Assembly: GCA_014843695.1 (NCBI GenBank)
Contig: CM026398.1
Location: 17,979,593-18,043,592, forward strand
Origin: Archivesica marissinica
Taxonomy: Eukaryota; Mollusca; Bivalvia; Venerida; Vesicomyidae
Direction of reading: 5' to 3'
Length of the DNA: 64,000 nucleotides
The position numbers were made by a program, and so were the translations under genes. The notes under the pieces were generated by a model. It worked only from the letters and a program-made list of their open reading frames with translations, made no database searches and was not told the DNA's origin. Positions within the stretch are counted from its first letter, which is position 1; every line of letters begins with the position of its first letter. Shown here piece by piece: positions 39,924 through 51,872 of this stretch.

Positions 39924-41213
39924 ATGGAATTTTCTTATACTGCCGACGAGTGTTAAAGTACTTTGCCTGGTCTGGACCCCTAACTGCAAGGGGGTATATA
40001 ATAGCATAACAATTATTACTAACAGCTTGGGGAGCAGGGAACCATTTCACTGCTGCTCTGGTTGTGATCTTAGTATCGCAGCACCATACATGTATGTGTA
40101 GGCTAAGTGATGCACCATGGCAACCATTTCATTTCCTCTGGTGTTAATCAAAGTCTTGGTGGTACCCGTGCATGCTTGGTGGTACTCGTACATGCTAGGT
40201 GGTATCCGTGCATACTAGGTGGTACCTGTGCATACTAGGTGGTACCCGTGCATTTTTTTAACTGCATGTCTATTTTTATATTATTGAGCATTATTGATTA
40301 AAAATTACAATCATTAATAGAACTATTTCTCAAATTCAACATGGAATTTTCTTATGCTGCCGACGAGTGTTAAAGTACTTTGCCTGGTCTGGACCCCTAA
40401 CTGCAAGGGGGTATATAATAGCATAACAATTATTACTAACGGCTTGGGGAGCAGGGAACCATTTCACTGCTGCTCTGGTTGTGATCTTAGTATCGCAGCA
40501 CCATACATGTATGTGTAGGCTAAGTGATGCACCATGGCAACCATTTCATTTCCCCTGGTGTTAATCAAAGTCTTGGTGGTACCCGTGCATGCTTGGTGGT
40601 ACTCGTACATGCTAGGTGGTATCCGTGCATACTAGGTGGTACCTGTGCATCTAGGTGGTACCTGTGTACTAGGTGGTACCCGTGCATTTTTTTAACTGCA
40701 TGTCTATTTTTATATTATTGAGCATTATTGATTAAAAATTACAATCATTAATAGAACTATTTCTCAAATTCAACATGGAATTTTCTTATGCTGCCGACGA
40801 GTGTTAAAGTACTTTGCCTGGTCTGGACCCCTAACTGCAAGAGGGTATATAATAGCATAACAATTATTACTAACGGCTTGGGGAGCAGGGAACCATTTCA
40901 CTGCTGCTCTGGTTGTGATCTTAGTATCTCAGCACCATACATGTATGTGTAGGCTAAGTGATGCACCATGGCAACCATTTCATTTCCCCTGGTGTTAATC
41001 AAAGTCTTGGTGGTACCCGTGCATGCTTGGTGGTACTCGTACATGCTAGGTGGTATCCGTGCATACTAGGTGGTACCTGTGCATCTAGGTGGTATCTGTG
41101 CATACTAGGTGCTGGTGGTACCCGTGCATTTTTTTAACTGCATGTCTATTTTTATATTATTGAGCATTATTGATTAAAAATTACAATCATTAATAGAACT
41201 ATTTCTCAAATAC
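39924..41213. repeat. Triplicated ~420-bp unit with nested 20-bp minisatellite
   Basis: Three direct copies start ATGGAATTTTCTTAT at 39924, 40341 and 40775 (spacings 417 and 434), ending near 41213. Each contains GGTGGTACCCGTGCATGCTT-type 20-bp repeats whose number and partial units differ between copies. Unit-to-unit identity is very high. No coding frame spans the units. Confidence 0.93.
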
Positions 41214-41457
41214 GATAAGAGTTGAATATTAATAGAGGTGATATCTCTCATATATCATTAACTTTGTGTATTTATATAATTGTATATACCGTGTTTCAAT
41301 GTCTAAGATTTTACTCTGCTATAAATAGTGTACTGTTACAACTAAGTTGATATTGCATATACTATGTATTTAGATATATTCTAGCTTACATGTATGTTTT
41401 TATATTTATAAAATGTAAAACTGATGCTAAGTGAAACTTACCTTTAAAAGTATAATA

Positions 41458-41912
41458 TTTATTTATTTTACAAATATTGCGAAACAAGCTGTAACAACTT
41501 TTATTAACCCTTTGCTTACTAGCGGCAGATAAAATCACTTATGAAAACAGCATAGAGCCAGATCAGACGACACAGAACATACCATCTAATCAGCTGTTTG
41601 CTATTTGGATAGTGGAGCTAAAACATTTGGCTGAATAGAAAACAACATAGATTCTGATTAGACGCAGTGGTACGCCGCGGCTGATCTGGATCTATGTTGT
41701 ATACAAATGTGATTTTATTTACTCAGCAGGTATAAGGCAAATCACTCTTGTTTGAGCTGATGCAAGTGTAAATGTGGTAGAAGACCGGAGTAAACCCACC
41801 TGTATGATCTGACGATCACTATTCCATCTGACGTACTTTCCGATCCGAAGATCAAACCTGGGTTACATTGGTGAGAAGTGAGCATGGTAACCACCATGCT
41901 AATCAAGCTGCC
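41458..41912 (-). repeat. V-core SINE split by a P2 MITE
   Basis: The 3' tail (reverse complement of ATTGCGAAACAAGCTGTAAC) lies at 41458-41516 and the body/head at 41740-41912 (AAGACCGGAGTAAACCCACC, GATCAAACCTGGGTTACATT). The P2 MITE separates them at the TTAA of the tail. Confidence 0.72.
41514..41740. mobile_element. P2-related MITE inside V-core SINE
   Basis: Starts TTAACCCTTTGCTTACTAGC and ends near GCAGGTATAAGGCAAA. The interior has GATCAGACG, CATCTAATCAGCTGTTTGCT and GGCTGATCTGGATCTATGTT, shared with 1697-1943. The right TTAA is mutated. Confidence 0.62.
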
Positions 41913-41989
41913 TATTCAAGCTTACCTTTCATGTATTATTATCTCGTTAGTGTGTGCAAAAGTCTACAAGCATTTAAATATATAGTCAG

Positions 41990-42212
41990 TGGCCTCCGTG
42001 GCCGAGTGGTTACGGTCGTTGACTTGCTCCTCACCGCCGAAGATTTGAATCCCACTGGGGTTTTGATTTCTTTCATGTGAGGAAGCTACTTGCGGTAGGT
42101 CAGTGGTTCTAGCCAGGTGCCTGCAATATTGCTCCGATGGGCATCCAGGTTTAGCTGGAGATTCACTGTATGACCTAAGCTGTAGGTGCGACTTTAAATC
42201 CCCTATAAACTT
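41990..42212 (+). repeat. SINE-B copy
   Basis: Head GGCCTCCGTGGCCGAGTGGT, B-box-like GATTTGAATCCCACTGGGG, body GTGAGGAAGCTACTTGCGG and end TATGACCTAAGCTGTAGGTG. Confidence 0.75.
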
Positions 42213-42429
42213 ACATACAGTTCTGTTCATGCCAACACGCGAGAACAGTTTTATAAACCAGATTGTATTCATGTTATTAGAACTTCATAAACTTATAAAT
42301 ATTATATTAAATGGGAATTGTTTGTGTATGTTTCTTTTCATTTCTATTATTTGGGCTGAATGCGAACGACATTCATTTGTATGATCTCATCATCTGAGCT
42401 GAATGCGTACAACAATATGCACAAATGAC

Positions 42430-42660
42430 GTGAAGTTGTGATTGCGCAGTGGTAGCACATTTGCTTCAGATGTGAAAGGCCTGGTGTTCGAACCAAGCTG
42501 TAGCCATTACAATTGAGCCCTTAGGCAAGGCATTTTAATTCCACATTGCCTTTTCTCTCCCTCGTGGCAATGGATTCCATCAGGAATGAGGTCTCGAGAG
42601 TGATTAATATAAGCTGTAGGAACTTGTTTCACAGTCAAGCTAAAAAATAAATTTGTATAT
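42430..42660 (+). repeat. SINE-C, full length
   Basis: Head AAGTTGTGATTGCGCAGTGG, B-box GGTGTTCGAACC, TTAGGCAAGGCATTTTAATT, ATTCCATCAGGAATGAGGTC and the tail GTGATTAATATAAGCTGTAG. Confidence 0.78.
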
Positions 42661-42687
42661 ACTAAATGACAATGTGCACAACTAGGC

Positions 42688-42846
42688 GTGGTACTGGTGT
42701 TCGAACCCGGTTGTAGCCATTATGATTGTGCACTTAGGCAAGGAATTTTAATTCCACATCACCTCTCCCTCGTGGTGATGGATTCCATCAGGAATGAGGT
42801 CTCAAGAGCTGTAGGAACTTGTTTCACAATCAAGCTAAAAATAAAC
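42688..42846 (+). repeat. SINE-C, truncated copy
   Basis: Starts at the B-box (GGTGTTCGAACCCGG), continues with TTAGGCAAGGAATTTTAATT, ends AATCAAGCTAAAAATAAAC; lacks about 20 bp of the shared tail. Confidence 0.7.
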
Positions 42847-43059
42847 TGACAATGAGTACAGCTAGGCATGGTACTGATCATCTGTGTATATCGAAATCCG
42901 ACCAGGGATTTACCAGAACTTTAAATGTGAAAATTCTGTGAAAGATAAAGGAAGCGGATTAGGACGATTGTATTGAAATTCATCCAAAGGTTAACAAGAT
43001 GGTGTCGGGAGAAACTTTCTGACGTGTATATAGACAGTCAGAGAATGAACAGAGAGGGA

Positions 43060-46000
43060 GATGTAACTATGTAGTCCATACAGTGGTGGGAGATGTAACT
43101 ATGTAGTCCATACAGTGGTGGGAGATGTAACTATGTAGCCCATACAGTGGTGGGAGTTAACATGTAGCCCATACAGTGGTGGGAGATGTAACTATGTAGT
43201 CCATACAGTGGTGGGAGATGTAACTATGTAGTCCATACAGTGGTGGGAGATGTAACTATGTAGCCCATACAGTGGTGGGAGATGTAACTATGTAGCCCAT
43301 ACAGTGGTGGGAGATGTAACTATGTAGCCCATACAGTGGTGGGAGATGTAACTATGTAGCCCATACAGTGGTGGGAGATGTAACTATGTAGCCCATACAG
43401 TGGTGGGAGATGTAACTATGTAGCCCATACAGTGGTGGGAGATGTAACTATGTAGCCCATACAGTGGTGGGAGATGTAACTATGTAGCCCATACAGTGGT
43501 GGGAGATGTAACTATGTAGTCCATACAGTGGTGGGAGATGTAACTATGTAGCCCATACAGTGGTGGGAGATGAACTATGTAGTCCATACAGTGGTGGGAG
43601 ATGTAACTATGTAGCCCATACAGTGGTGGGAGATGTAGCCCATACAGTGGTGGGAGATGTAACTATGTAGCCCATACAGTGGTGGGAGATGTAACTATGT
43701 AGCCCATACAGTGGTGGGAGATGAACTATGTAGCCCATACAGTGGTGGGAGATGAACTATGTAGCCCATACAGTGGTGGGAGATGTAACTATGTAGCCCA
43801 TACAGTGGTGGGAGATGTAACTATGTAGTCCATACAGTGGTGGGAGATGTAACTATGTAGTCCATACAGTGGTGGGAGATGTAACTATGTAGCCCATACA
43901 GTGGTGGGAGTTAACTATGTAGCCCATACAGTGGTGGGAGATGTAACTATGTAGCCCATACAGTGGTGGGAGATGTAACTATGTAGCCCATACAGTGGTG
44001 GGAGATGTAACTATGTAGTCCATACAGTGGTGGGAGATGTAACTATGTAGCCCATACAGTGGTGGGAGATGAACTATGTAGTCCATACAGTGGTGGGAGA
44101 TGTAACTATGTAGCCCATACAGTGGTGGGAGATGTACCCATACAGTGGTGGGAGATGTAACTATGTAGCCCATACAGTGGTGGGAGATGTAACTATGTAG
44201 CCCATACAGTGGTGGGAGATGTAACTATGTAGTCCATACAGTGGTGGGAGATGTAACTATGTAGCCCATACAGTGGTGGGAGATGTAACTATGTAGCCCA
44301 TACAGTGGTGGGAGATGTAACTATGTAGCCCATACAGTGGTGGGAGATGTAACTATGTAGTCCATACAGTGGTGGGAGATGTAACTATGTAGCCCATACA
44401 GTGGTGGGAGATGAACTATGTAGCCCATACAGTGGTGGGAGATGAACTATGTAGCCCATACAGTGGTGGGAGATGCAACTATGTAGTCCATACAGTGGTG
44501 GGAGATGTAGTCCATACAGTGGTGGGAGATGAACTATGTAGTCCATACAGTGGTGGGAGATGTAGCCCATACAGTGGTGGGAGATGTAACTATGTAGCCC
44601 ATACAGTGGTGGGAGATGCAACTATGTAGTCCATACAGTGGTGGGAGATGTAGCCCATACAGTGGTGGGAGATGTAGTCCATACAGTGGTGGGAGATGTA
44701 ACTATGTAGTCCATACAGTGGTGGGAGATGTAGTCCATACAGTGGTGGGAGATGTAGCCCATACAGTGGTGGGAGAGTAACTATGTAGCCCATACAGTGG
44801 TGGGAGATGAACTATGTAGTCCATACAGTGGTGGGAGATGTAGTCCATACAGTGGTGGGAGATGTAGCCCATACAGTGGTGGGAGATGCAACTATGTAGT
44901 CCATACAGTGGTGGGAGATGTAACTATGTAGCCCATACAGTGGTGGGAGATGTAACCCATACAGTGGTGGGAGATGTAACTATGTAGCCCATACAGTGGT
45001 GGGAGATGTAACTATGTAGCCATACAGTGGTGGGAGATGCAACTATGTAGTCCATACAGTGGTGGGATGAACTATGTAGCCCATACAGTGGTGGGAGATG
45101 TAGCCCATACAGTGGTGGGAGATGTAACTATGTAGCCCATACAGTGGTGGGAGATGTAACTATGTAGTCCATACAGTGGTGGGAGATGTAACTATGTAGT
45201 CCATACAGTGGTGGGAGATGTAACTATGTAGTCCATACAGTGGTGGGAGATGTAACTATGTAGTCCATACAGTGGTGGGAGATGTAACTATGTAGCCCAT
45301 ACAGTGGTGGGAGATGCAACTATGTAGCCCATACAGTGGTGGGAGATGCAACTATGTAGTCCATACAGTGGTGGGAGATGAACTATGTAGCCCATACAGT
45401 GGTGGGAGATGAACTATGTAGCCCATACAGTGGTGGGAGATGATATGTAGCCCATACAGTGGTGGGAGATGTAGCCCATACAGTGGTGGGAGATGTAGTC
45501 CATACAGTGGTGGGAGATGTAACTATGTAGCCCATACAGTGGTGGGAGATGTAACTATGTAGTCCATACAGTGGTGGGAGATGTAGCTATGTAGCCCATA
45601 CAGTGGTGGGAGATGTAACTATGTAGTTCATACAGTGGTGGGAGATGTAACTATGTAGTCCATACAGTGGTGGGAGATGTAACTATGTAGTCCATACAGT
45701 GGTGGGAGATGTAACTATGTAGCCCATACAGTGGTGGGAGATGTAGCCCATACAGTGGTGGGAGATGAACTATGTAGTCCATACAGTGGTGGGAGATGTA
45801 GCCCATACAGTGGTGGGAGATGTAACTATGTAGCCCATACAGTGGTGGGAGATGTAGCCCATACAGTGGTGGGAGATGTAACTATGTAGCCCATACAGTG
45901 GTGGGAGATGTAACTATGTAGTCCATACAGTGGTGGGAGATGTAACTATGTAGCCCATACAGTGGTGGGAGATGTAACTATGTAGTCCATACAGTGGTGG

Positions 46001-49000
46001 GAGATGTAACTATGTAGTCCATACAGTGGTGGGAGATGTAGCCCATACAGTGGTGGGAGATGCAACTATGTAGTCCATACAGTGGTGGGAGATGTAGTTA
46101 TGTAGCCCATACAGTGGTGGGAGATGTAGCCCATACAGTGGTGGGAGATGTAACTATGTAGTCCATACAGTGGTGGGAGATGTAACTATGTAGTCCATAC
46201 AGTGGTGGGAGATGTAACTATGTAGCCCATACAGTGGTGGGAGATGTAACTATGTAGTCCATACAGTGGTGGGAGATGTAACTATGTAGCCCATACAGTG
46301 GTGGGAGATGCAACTATGTAGCCCATACAGTGGTGGGAGATGCAACTATGTAGTCCATACAGTGGTGGGAGATGTAGTCCATACAGTGGTGGGAGATGCA
46401 ACTATGTAGTCCATACAGTGGTGGGAGATGTAGCCCATACAGTGGTGGGAGATGTAACTATGTAGCCCATACAGTGGTGGGAGATGCAACTATGTAGTCC
46501 ATACAGTGGTGGGAGATGTAGCCCATACAGTGGTGGGAGATGTAGTCCATACAGTGGTGGGAGATGTAACTATGTAGTCCATACAGTGGTGGGAGATGTA
46601 GTCCATACAGTGGTGGGAGATGTAGCCCATACAGTGGTGGGAGAGAACTATGTAGCCCATACAGTGGTGGGAGATGCAACTATGTAGTCCATACAGTGGT
46701 GGGAGATGTAGTCCATACAGTGGTGGGAGATGTAGCCCATACAGTGGTGGGAGATGTAGCCCATACAGTGGTGGGAGATGAACTATGTAGTCCATACAGT
46801 GGTGGGAGATGTAACTATGTAGCCCATACAGTGGTGGGAGATGTAACCCATACAGTGGTGGGAGATGTAACTATGTAGCCCATACAGTGGTGGGAGATGT
46901 AACTATGTAGCCCATACAGTGGTGGGAGATGAACTATGTAGTCCATACAGTGGTGGGAATGAACTATGTAGCCCATACAGTGGTGGGAGATGTAGCCCAT
47001 ACAGTGGTGGGAATGTAACTATGTAGCCCATACAGTGGTGGGAGATGTAACTATGTAGTCCATACAGTGGTGGGAGATGTAACTATGTAGTCCATACAGT
47101 GGTGGGAGATGTAACTATGTAGTCCATACAGTGGTGGGAGATGAACTATGTAGTCCATACAGTGGTGGGAGATGTAACTATGTAGCCCATACAGTGGTGG
47201 GAGATGAACTATGTAGCCCATACAGTGGTGGGAGATGAACTATGTAGTCCATACAGTGGTGGGAGATGAACTATGTAGCCCATACAGTGGTGGGAGATGA
47301 ACTATGTAGCCCATACAGTGGTGGGAGATGAAATGTAGCCCATACAGTGGTGGGAGATGTAGCCCATACAGTGGTGGGAGATGTAGTCCATACAGTGGTG
47401 GGAGATGTAACTATGTAGCCCATACAGTGGTGGGAGATGTAACTATGTAGTCCATACAGTGGTGGGAGATGTAGCTATGTAGCCCATACAGTGGTGGGAG
47501 ATGTAACTATGTAGTCCATACAGTGGTGGGAGATGTAACTATGTAGTCCATACAGTGGTGGGAGATGTACTATGTAGTCCATACAGTGGTGGGAGATGTA
47601 ACTATGTAGCCCATACAGTGGTGGGAGATGTAGCCCATACAGTGGTGGGAGATGAACTATGTAGTCCATACAGTGGTGGGAGATGTAGCCCATACAGTGG
47701 TGGGAGATGTAACTATGTAGCCATACAGTGGTGGGAGATGTAGCCCATACAGTGGTGGGAGATGTAACTATGTAGCCCATACAGTGGTGGGAGATGTAAC
47801 TATGTAGTCCATACAGTGGTGGGAGATGTAACTATGTAGCCCATACAGTGGTGGGAGATGTAACTATGTAGTCCATACAGTGGTGGGAGATGTAACTATG
47901 TAGTCCATACAGTGGTGGGAGATGTAGCCCATACAGTGGTGGGAGATGCAACTATGTAGTCCATACAGTGGTGGGAGATGTAGTTATGTAGCCCATACAG
48001 TGGTGGGAGATGTAGCCCATACAGTGGTGGGAGATGTAACTATGTAGTCCATACAGTGGTGGGAGATGTAACTATGTAGTCCATACAGTGGTGGGAGATG
48101 TAACTATGTAGCCCATACAGTGGTGGGAGATGTAACTATGTAGTCCATACAGTGGTGGGAGATGTAACTATGTAGCCCATACAGTGGTGGGAGATGTAAC
48201 TATGTAGCCCATACAGTGGTGGGAGATGCAACTATGTAGCCCATACAGTGGTGGGAGATGTAATATGTAGTCCATACAGTGGTGGGAGATGTAACTATGT
48301 AGTCCATACAGTGGTGGGAGATGTAACTATGTAGTCCATACAGTGGTGGGAATGCAACTATGTAGCCCATACAGTGGTGGGAGATGTAGCCCATACAGTG
48401 GTGGGAGATGTAACTATGTAGCCCATACAGTGGTGGGAGATGTAACTATGTAGTCCATACAGTGGTGGGAGATGTAACTATGTAGTCCATACAGTGGTGG
48501 GAGATGTAACTATGTAGTCCATACAGTGGTGGGAGATGCAACTATGTAGTCCATACAGTGGTGGGAGATGTAACTATGTAGCCCATACAGTGGTGGGAGA
48601 TGTAACTATGTAGCCCATACAGTGGTGGGAGATGTAACTATGTAGTCCATACAGTGGTGGGAGATGTAACTATGTAGCCCATACAGTGGTGGGAGATGAA
48701 CTATGTAGCCCATACAGTGGTGGGAGATGAATATGTAGCCCATACAGTGGTGGGAGATGTAGCCCATACAGTGGTGGGAGATGTAGTCCATACAGTGGTG
48801 GGAGATGTAACTATGTAGCCCATACAGTGGTGGGAGATGTAACTATGTAGTCCATACAGTGGTGGGAGATGTAGCTATGTAGCCCATACAGTGGTGGGAG
48901 ATGTAACTATGTAGTCCATACAGTGGTGGGAGATGTAACTATGTAGTCCATACAGTGGTGGGAGATGTAACTATGTAGTCCATACAGTGGTGGGAGATGT

Positions 49001-50872
49001 AACTATGTAGCCCATACAGTGGTGGGAGATGTAGCCCATACAGTGGTGGGAGATGAACTATGTAGTCCATACAGTGGTGGGAGATGTACCCATACAGTGG
49101 TGGGAGATGTAAGCCCATACAGTGGTGGGAGATGTACCCATACAGTGGTGGGAGATGTAGTGCCATACAGTGGGGGTAACTATGTAGCCCATACAGTGGT
49201 GGGAGATGTAGTCCATACAGTGGTGGGAGATGTAGCCCATACAGTGGTGGGAGATGTAGCCCATACAGTGGTGGGAGATGTAGCCCATACAGTGGTGGGA
49301 GATGTAACTATGTAGTCCATACAGTGGTGCCATACAGTGGTGGGAGATGTAACTATGTAGCCCATACAGTGGTGGGAGATGTAACTATGTAGTCCATACA
49401 GTGGTGGGAGATGTAACTATGTAGCCCATACAGTGGTGGGAGATGAACTATGTAGCCCATACAGTGGTGGGAGATGAACTATGTAGCCCATACAGTGGTG
49501 GGAGATGAACTATGTAGTCCATACAGTGGTGGGAGATGTAGTCCATACAGTGGTGGGAGATGAACTATGTAGTCCATACAGTGGTGGGAGATGTAGCCCA
49601 TACAGTGGTGGGAGATGTAACTATGTAGCCCATACAGTGGTGGGAGATGAACTATGTAGCCCATACAGTGGTGGGAGATGTAGCCCATACAGTGGTGGGA
49701 GATGTAGTCCATACAGTGGTGGGAGATGTAACTATGTAGTCCATACAGTGGTGGGAGATGTAGTCCATACAGTGGTGGGAGATGTAGCCCATACAGTGGT
49801 GGGAGAGTAACTATGTAGCCCATACAGTGGTGGGAGATGAACTATGTAGTCCATACAGTGGTGGGAGATGTAGTCCATACAGTGGTGGGAGATGTAGCCC
49901 ATACAGTGGTGGGAGATGTAGCCCATACAGTGGTGGGAGATGTAGTCCATACAGTGGTGGGAGATGTATATGTAGCCCATACAGTGGTGGGAGATGTAGC
50001 CCATACAGTGGTGGGAGATGTAACTATGTAGCCCATACAGTGGTGGGAGATGTAACTATGTAGCCCATACAGTGGTGGGAGATGAACTATGTAGTCCATA
50101 CAGTGGTGGGAGATGAACTATGTAGCCCATACAGTGGTGGGAGATGTAGCCCATACAGTGGTGGGAGATGTAACTATGTAGCCCATACAGTGGTGGGAGA
50201 TGTAACTATGTAGTCCATACAGTGGTGGGAGATGTAACTATGTAGTCCATACAGTGGTGGGAGATGTAACTATGTAGTCCATACAGTGGTGGGAGATGTA
50301 ACTATGTAGTCCATACAGTGGTGGGAGATGCAACTATGTAGCCCATACAGTGGTGGGAGATGAACTATGTAGCCCATACAGTGGTGGGAGATGTAGTCCA
50401 TACAGTGGTGGGAGATGTAGCCCATACAGTGGTGGGAGATGAACTATGTAGCCCATACAGTGGTGGGAGATGAACTATGTAGCCCATACAGTGGTGGGAG
50501 ATGTAGCCCATACAGTGGTGGGAGATGTAGTCCATACAGTGGTGGGAGATGTAACTATGTAGCCCATACAGTGGTGGGAGATGTAACTATGTAGTCCATA
50601 CAGTGGTGGGAGATGTACTATGTAGCCCATACAGTGGTGGGAGATGTAACTATGTAGTCCATACAGTGGTGGGAGATGTAACTATGTAGCCCATACAGTG
50701 GTGGGAGATGTAACTATGTAGTCCATACAGTGGTGGGAGATGTAACTATGTAGCCCATACAGTGGTGGGAGATGTAGCCCATACAGTGGTGGGAGATGCA
50801 ACTATGTAGTCCATACAGTGGTGGGAGATGTAGCCCATACAGTGGTGGGAGATGTAACTATGTAGCCCATAC
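43060..50872. repeat. Satellite array, 32-bp unit (about 260 units), truncated by gap
   Basis: Core CCATACAGTGGTGGGAGATG joined to TAACTATGTAGT/C. Short units lacking AACTATGTA (about 23-24 bp) and 31-bp units (GATGAACTATG) are interspersed. Rare marker units recur at long spacing (GTAGCTATGT at 45583, 47471, 48871; GTAGTTATG at 46094 and 47980), indicating higher-order repeats near 1.89 kb. Open frames on both strands come from the repeat. The array runs into the N gap, so its true length is unknown. Confidence 0.97.
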
Positions 50873-51872
50873 NNNNNNNNNNNNNNNNNNNNNNNNNNNN
50901 NNNNNNNNNNNNNNNNNNNNNNNNNNNNNNNNNNNNNNNNNNNNNNNNNNNNNNNNNNNNNNNNNNNNNNNNNNNNNNNNNNNNNNNNNNNNNNNNNNNN
51001 NNNNNNNNNNNNNNNNNNNNNNNNNNNNNNNNNNNNNNNNNNNNNNNNNNNNNNNNNNNNNNNNNNNNNNNNNNNNNNNNNNNNNNNNNNNNNNNNNNNN
51101 NNNNNNNNNNNNNNNNNNNNNNNNNNNNNNNNNNNNNNNNNNNNNNNNNNNNNNNNNNNNNNNNNNNNNNNNNNNNNNNNNNNNNNNNNNNNNNNNNNNN
51201 NNNNNNNNNNNNNNNNNNNNNNNNNNNNNNNNNNNNNNNNNNNNNNNNNNNNNNNNNNNNNNNNNNNNNNNNNNNNNNNNNNNNNNNNNNNNNNNNNNNN
51301 NNNNNNNNNNNNNNNNNNNNNNNNNNNNNNNNNNNNNNNNNNNNNNNNNNNNNNNNNNNNNNNNNNNNNNNNNNNNNNNNNNNNNNNNNNNNNNNNNNNN
51401 NNNNNNNNNNNNNNNNNNNNNNNNNNNNNNNNNNNNNNNNNNNNNNNNNNNNNNNNNNNNNNNNNNNNNNNNNNNNNNNNNNNNNNNNNNNNNNNNNNNN
51501 NNNNNNNNNNNNNNNNNNNNNNNNNNNNNNNNNNNNNNNNNNNNNNNNNNNNNNNNNNNNNNNNNNNNNNNNNNNNNNNNNNNNNNNNNNNNNNNNNNNN
51601 NNNNNNNNNNNNNNNNNNNNNNNNNNNNNNNNNNNNNNNNNNNNNNNNNNNNNNNNNNNNNNNNNNNNNNNNNNNNNNNNNNNNNNNNNNNNNNNNNNNN
51701 NNNNNNNNNNNNNNNNNNNNNNNNNNNNNNNNNNNNNNNNNNNNNNNNNNNNNNNNNNNNNNNNNNNNNNNNNNNNNNNNNNNNNNNNNNNNNNNNNNNN
51801 NNNNNNNNNNNNNNNNNNNNNNNNNNNNNNNNNNNNNNNNNNNNNNNNNNNNNNNNNNNNNNNNNNNNNNNN
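50873..51872. other. Assembly gap (1000 N)
   Basis: Exactly 1000 N, the usual placeholder for a gap of unknown size. It joins the 32-bp satellite to the left arm of the palindrome, hiding the left end of the latter. Confidence 0.99.

Noticed and set aside
43060..50872. CRISPR-like array of short repeats
   Set aside because: Units are contiguous with no unique spacers, in a eukaryotic genome; it is a satellite.
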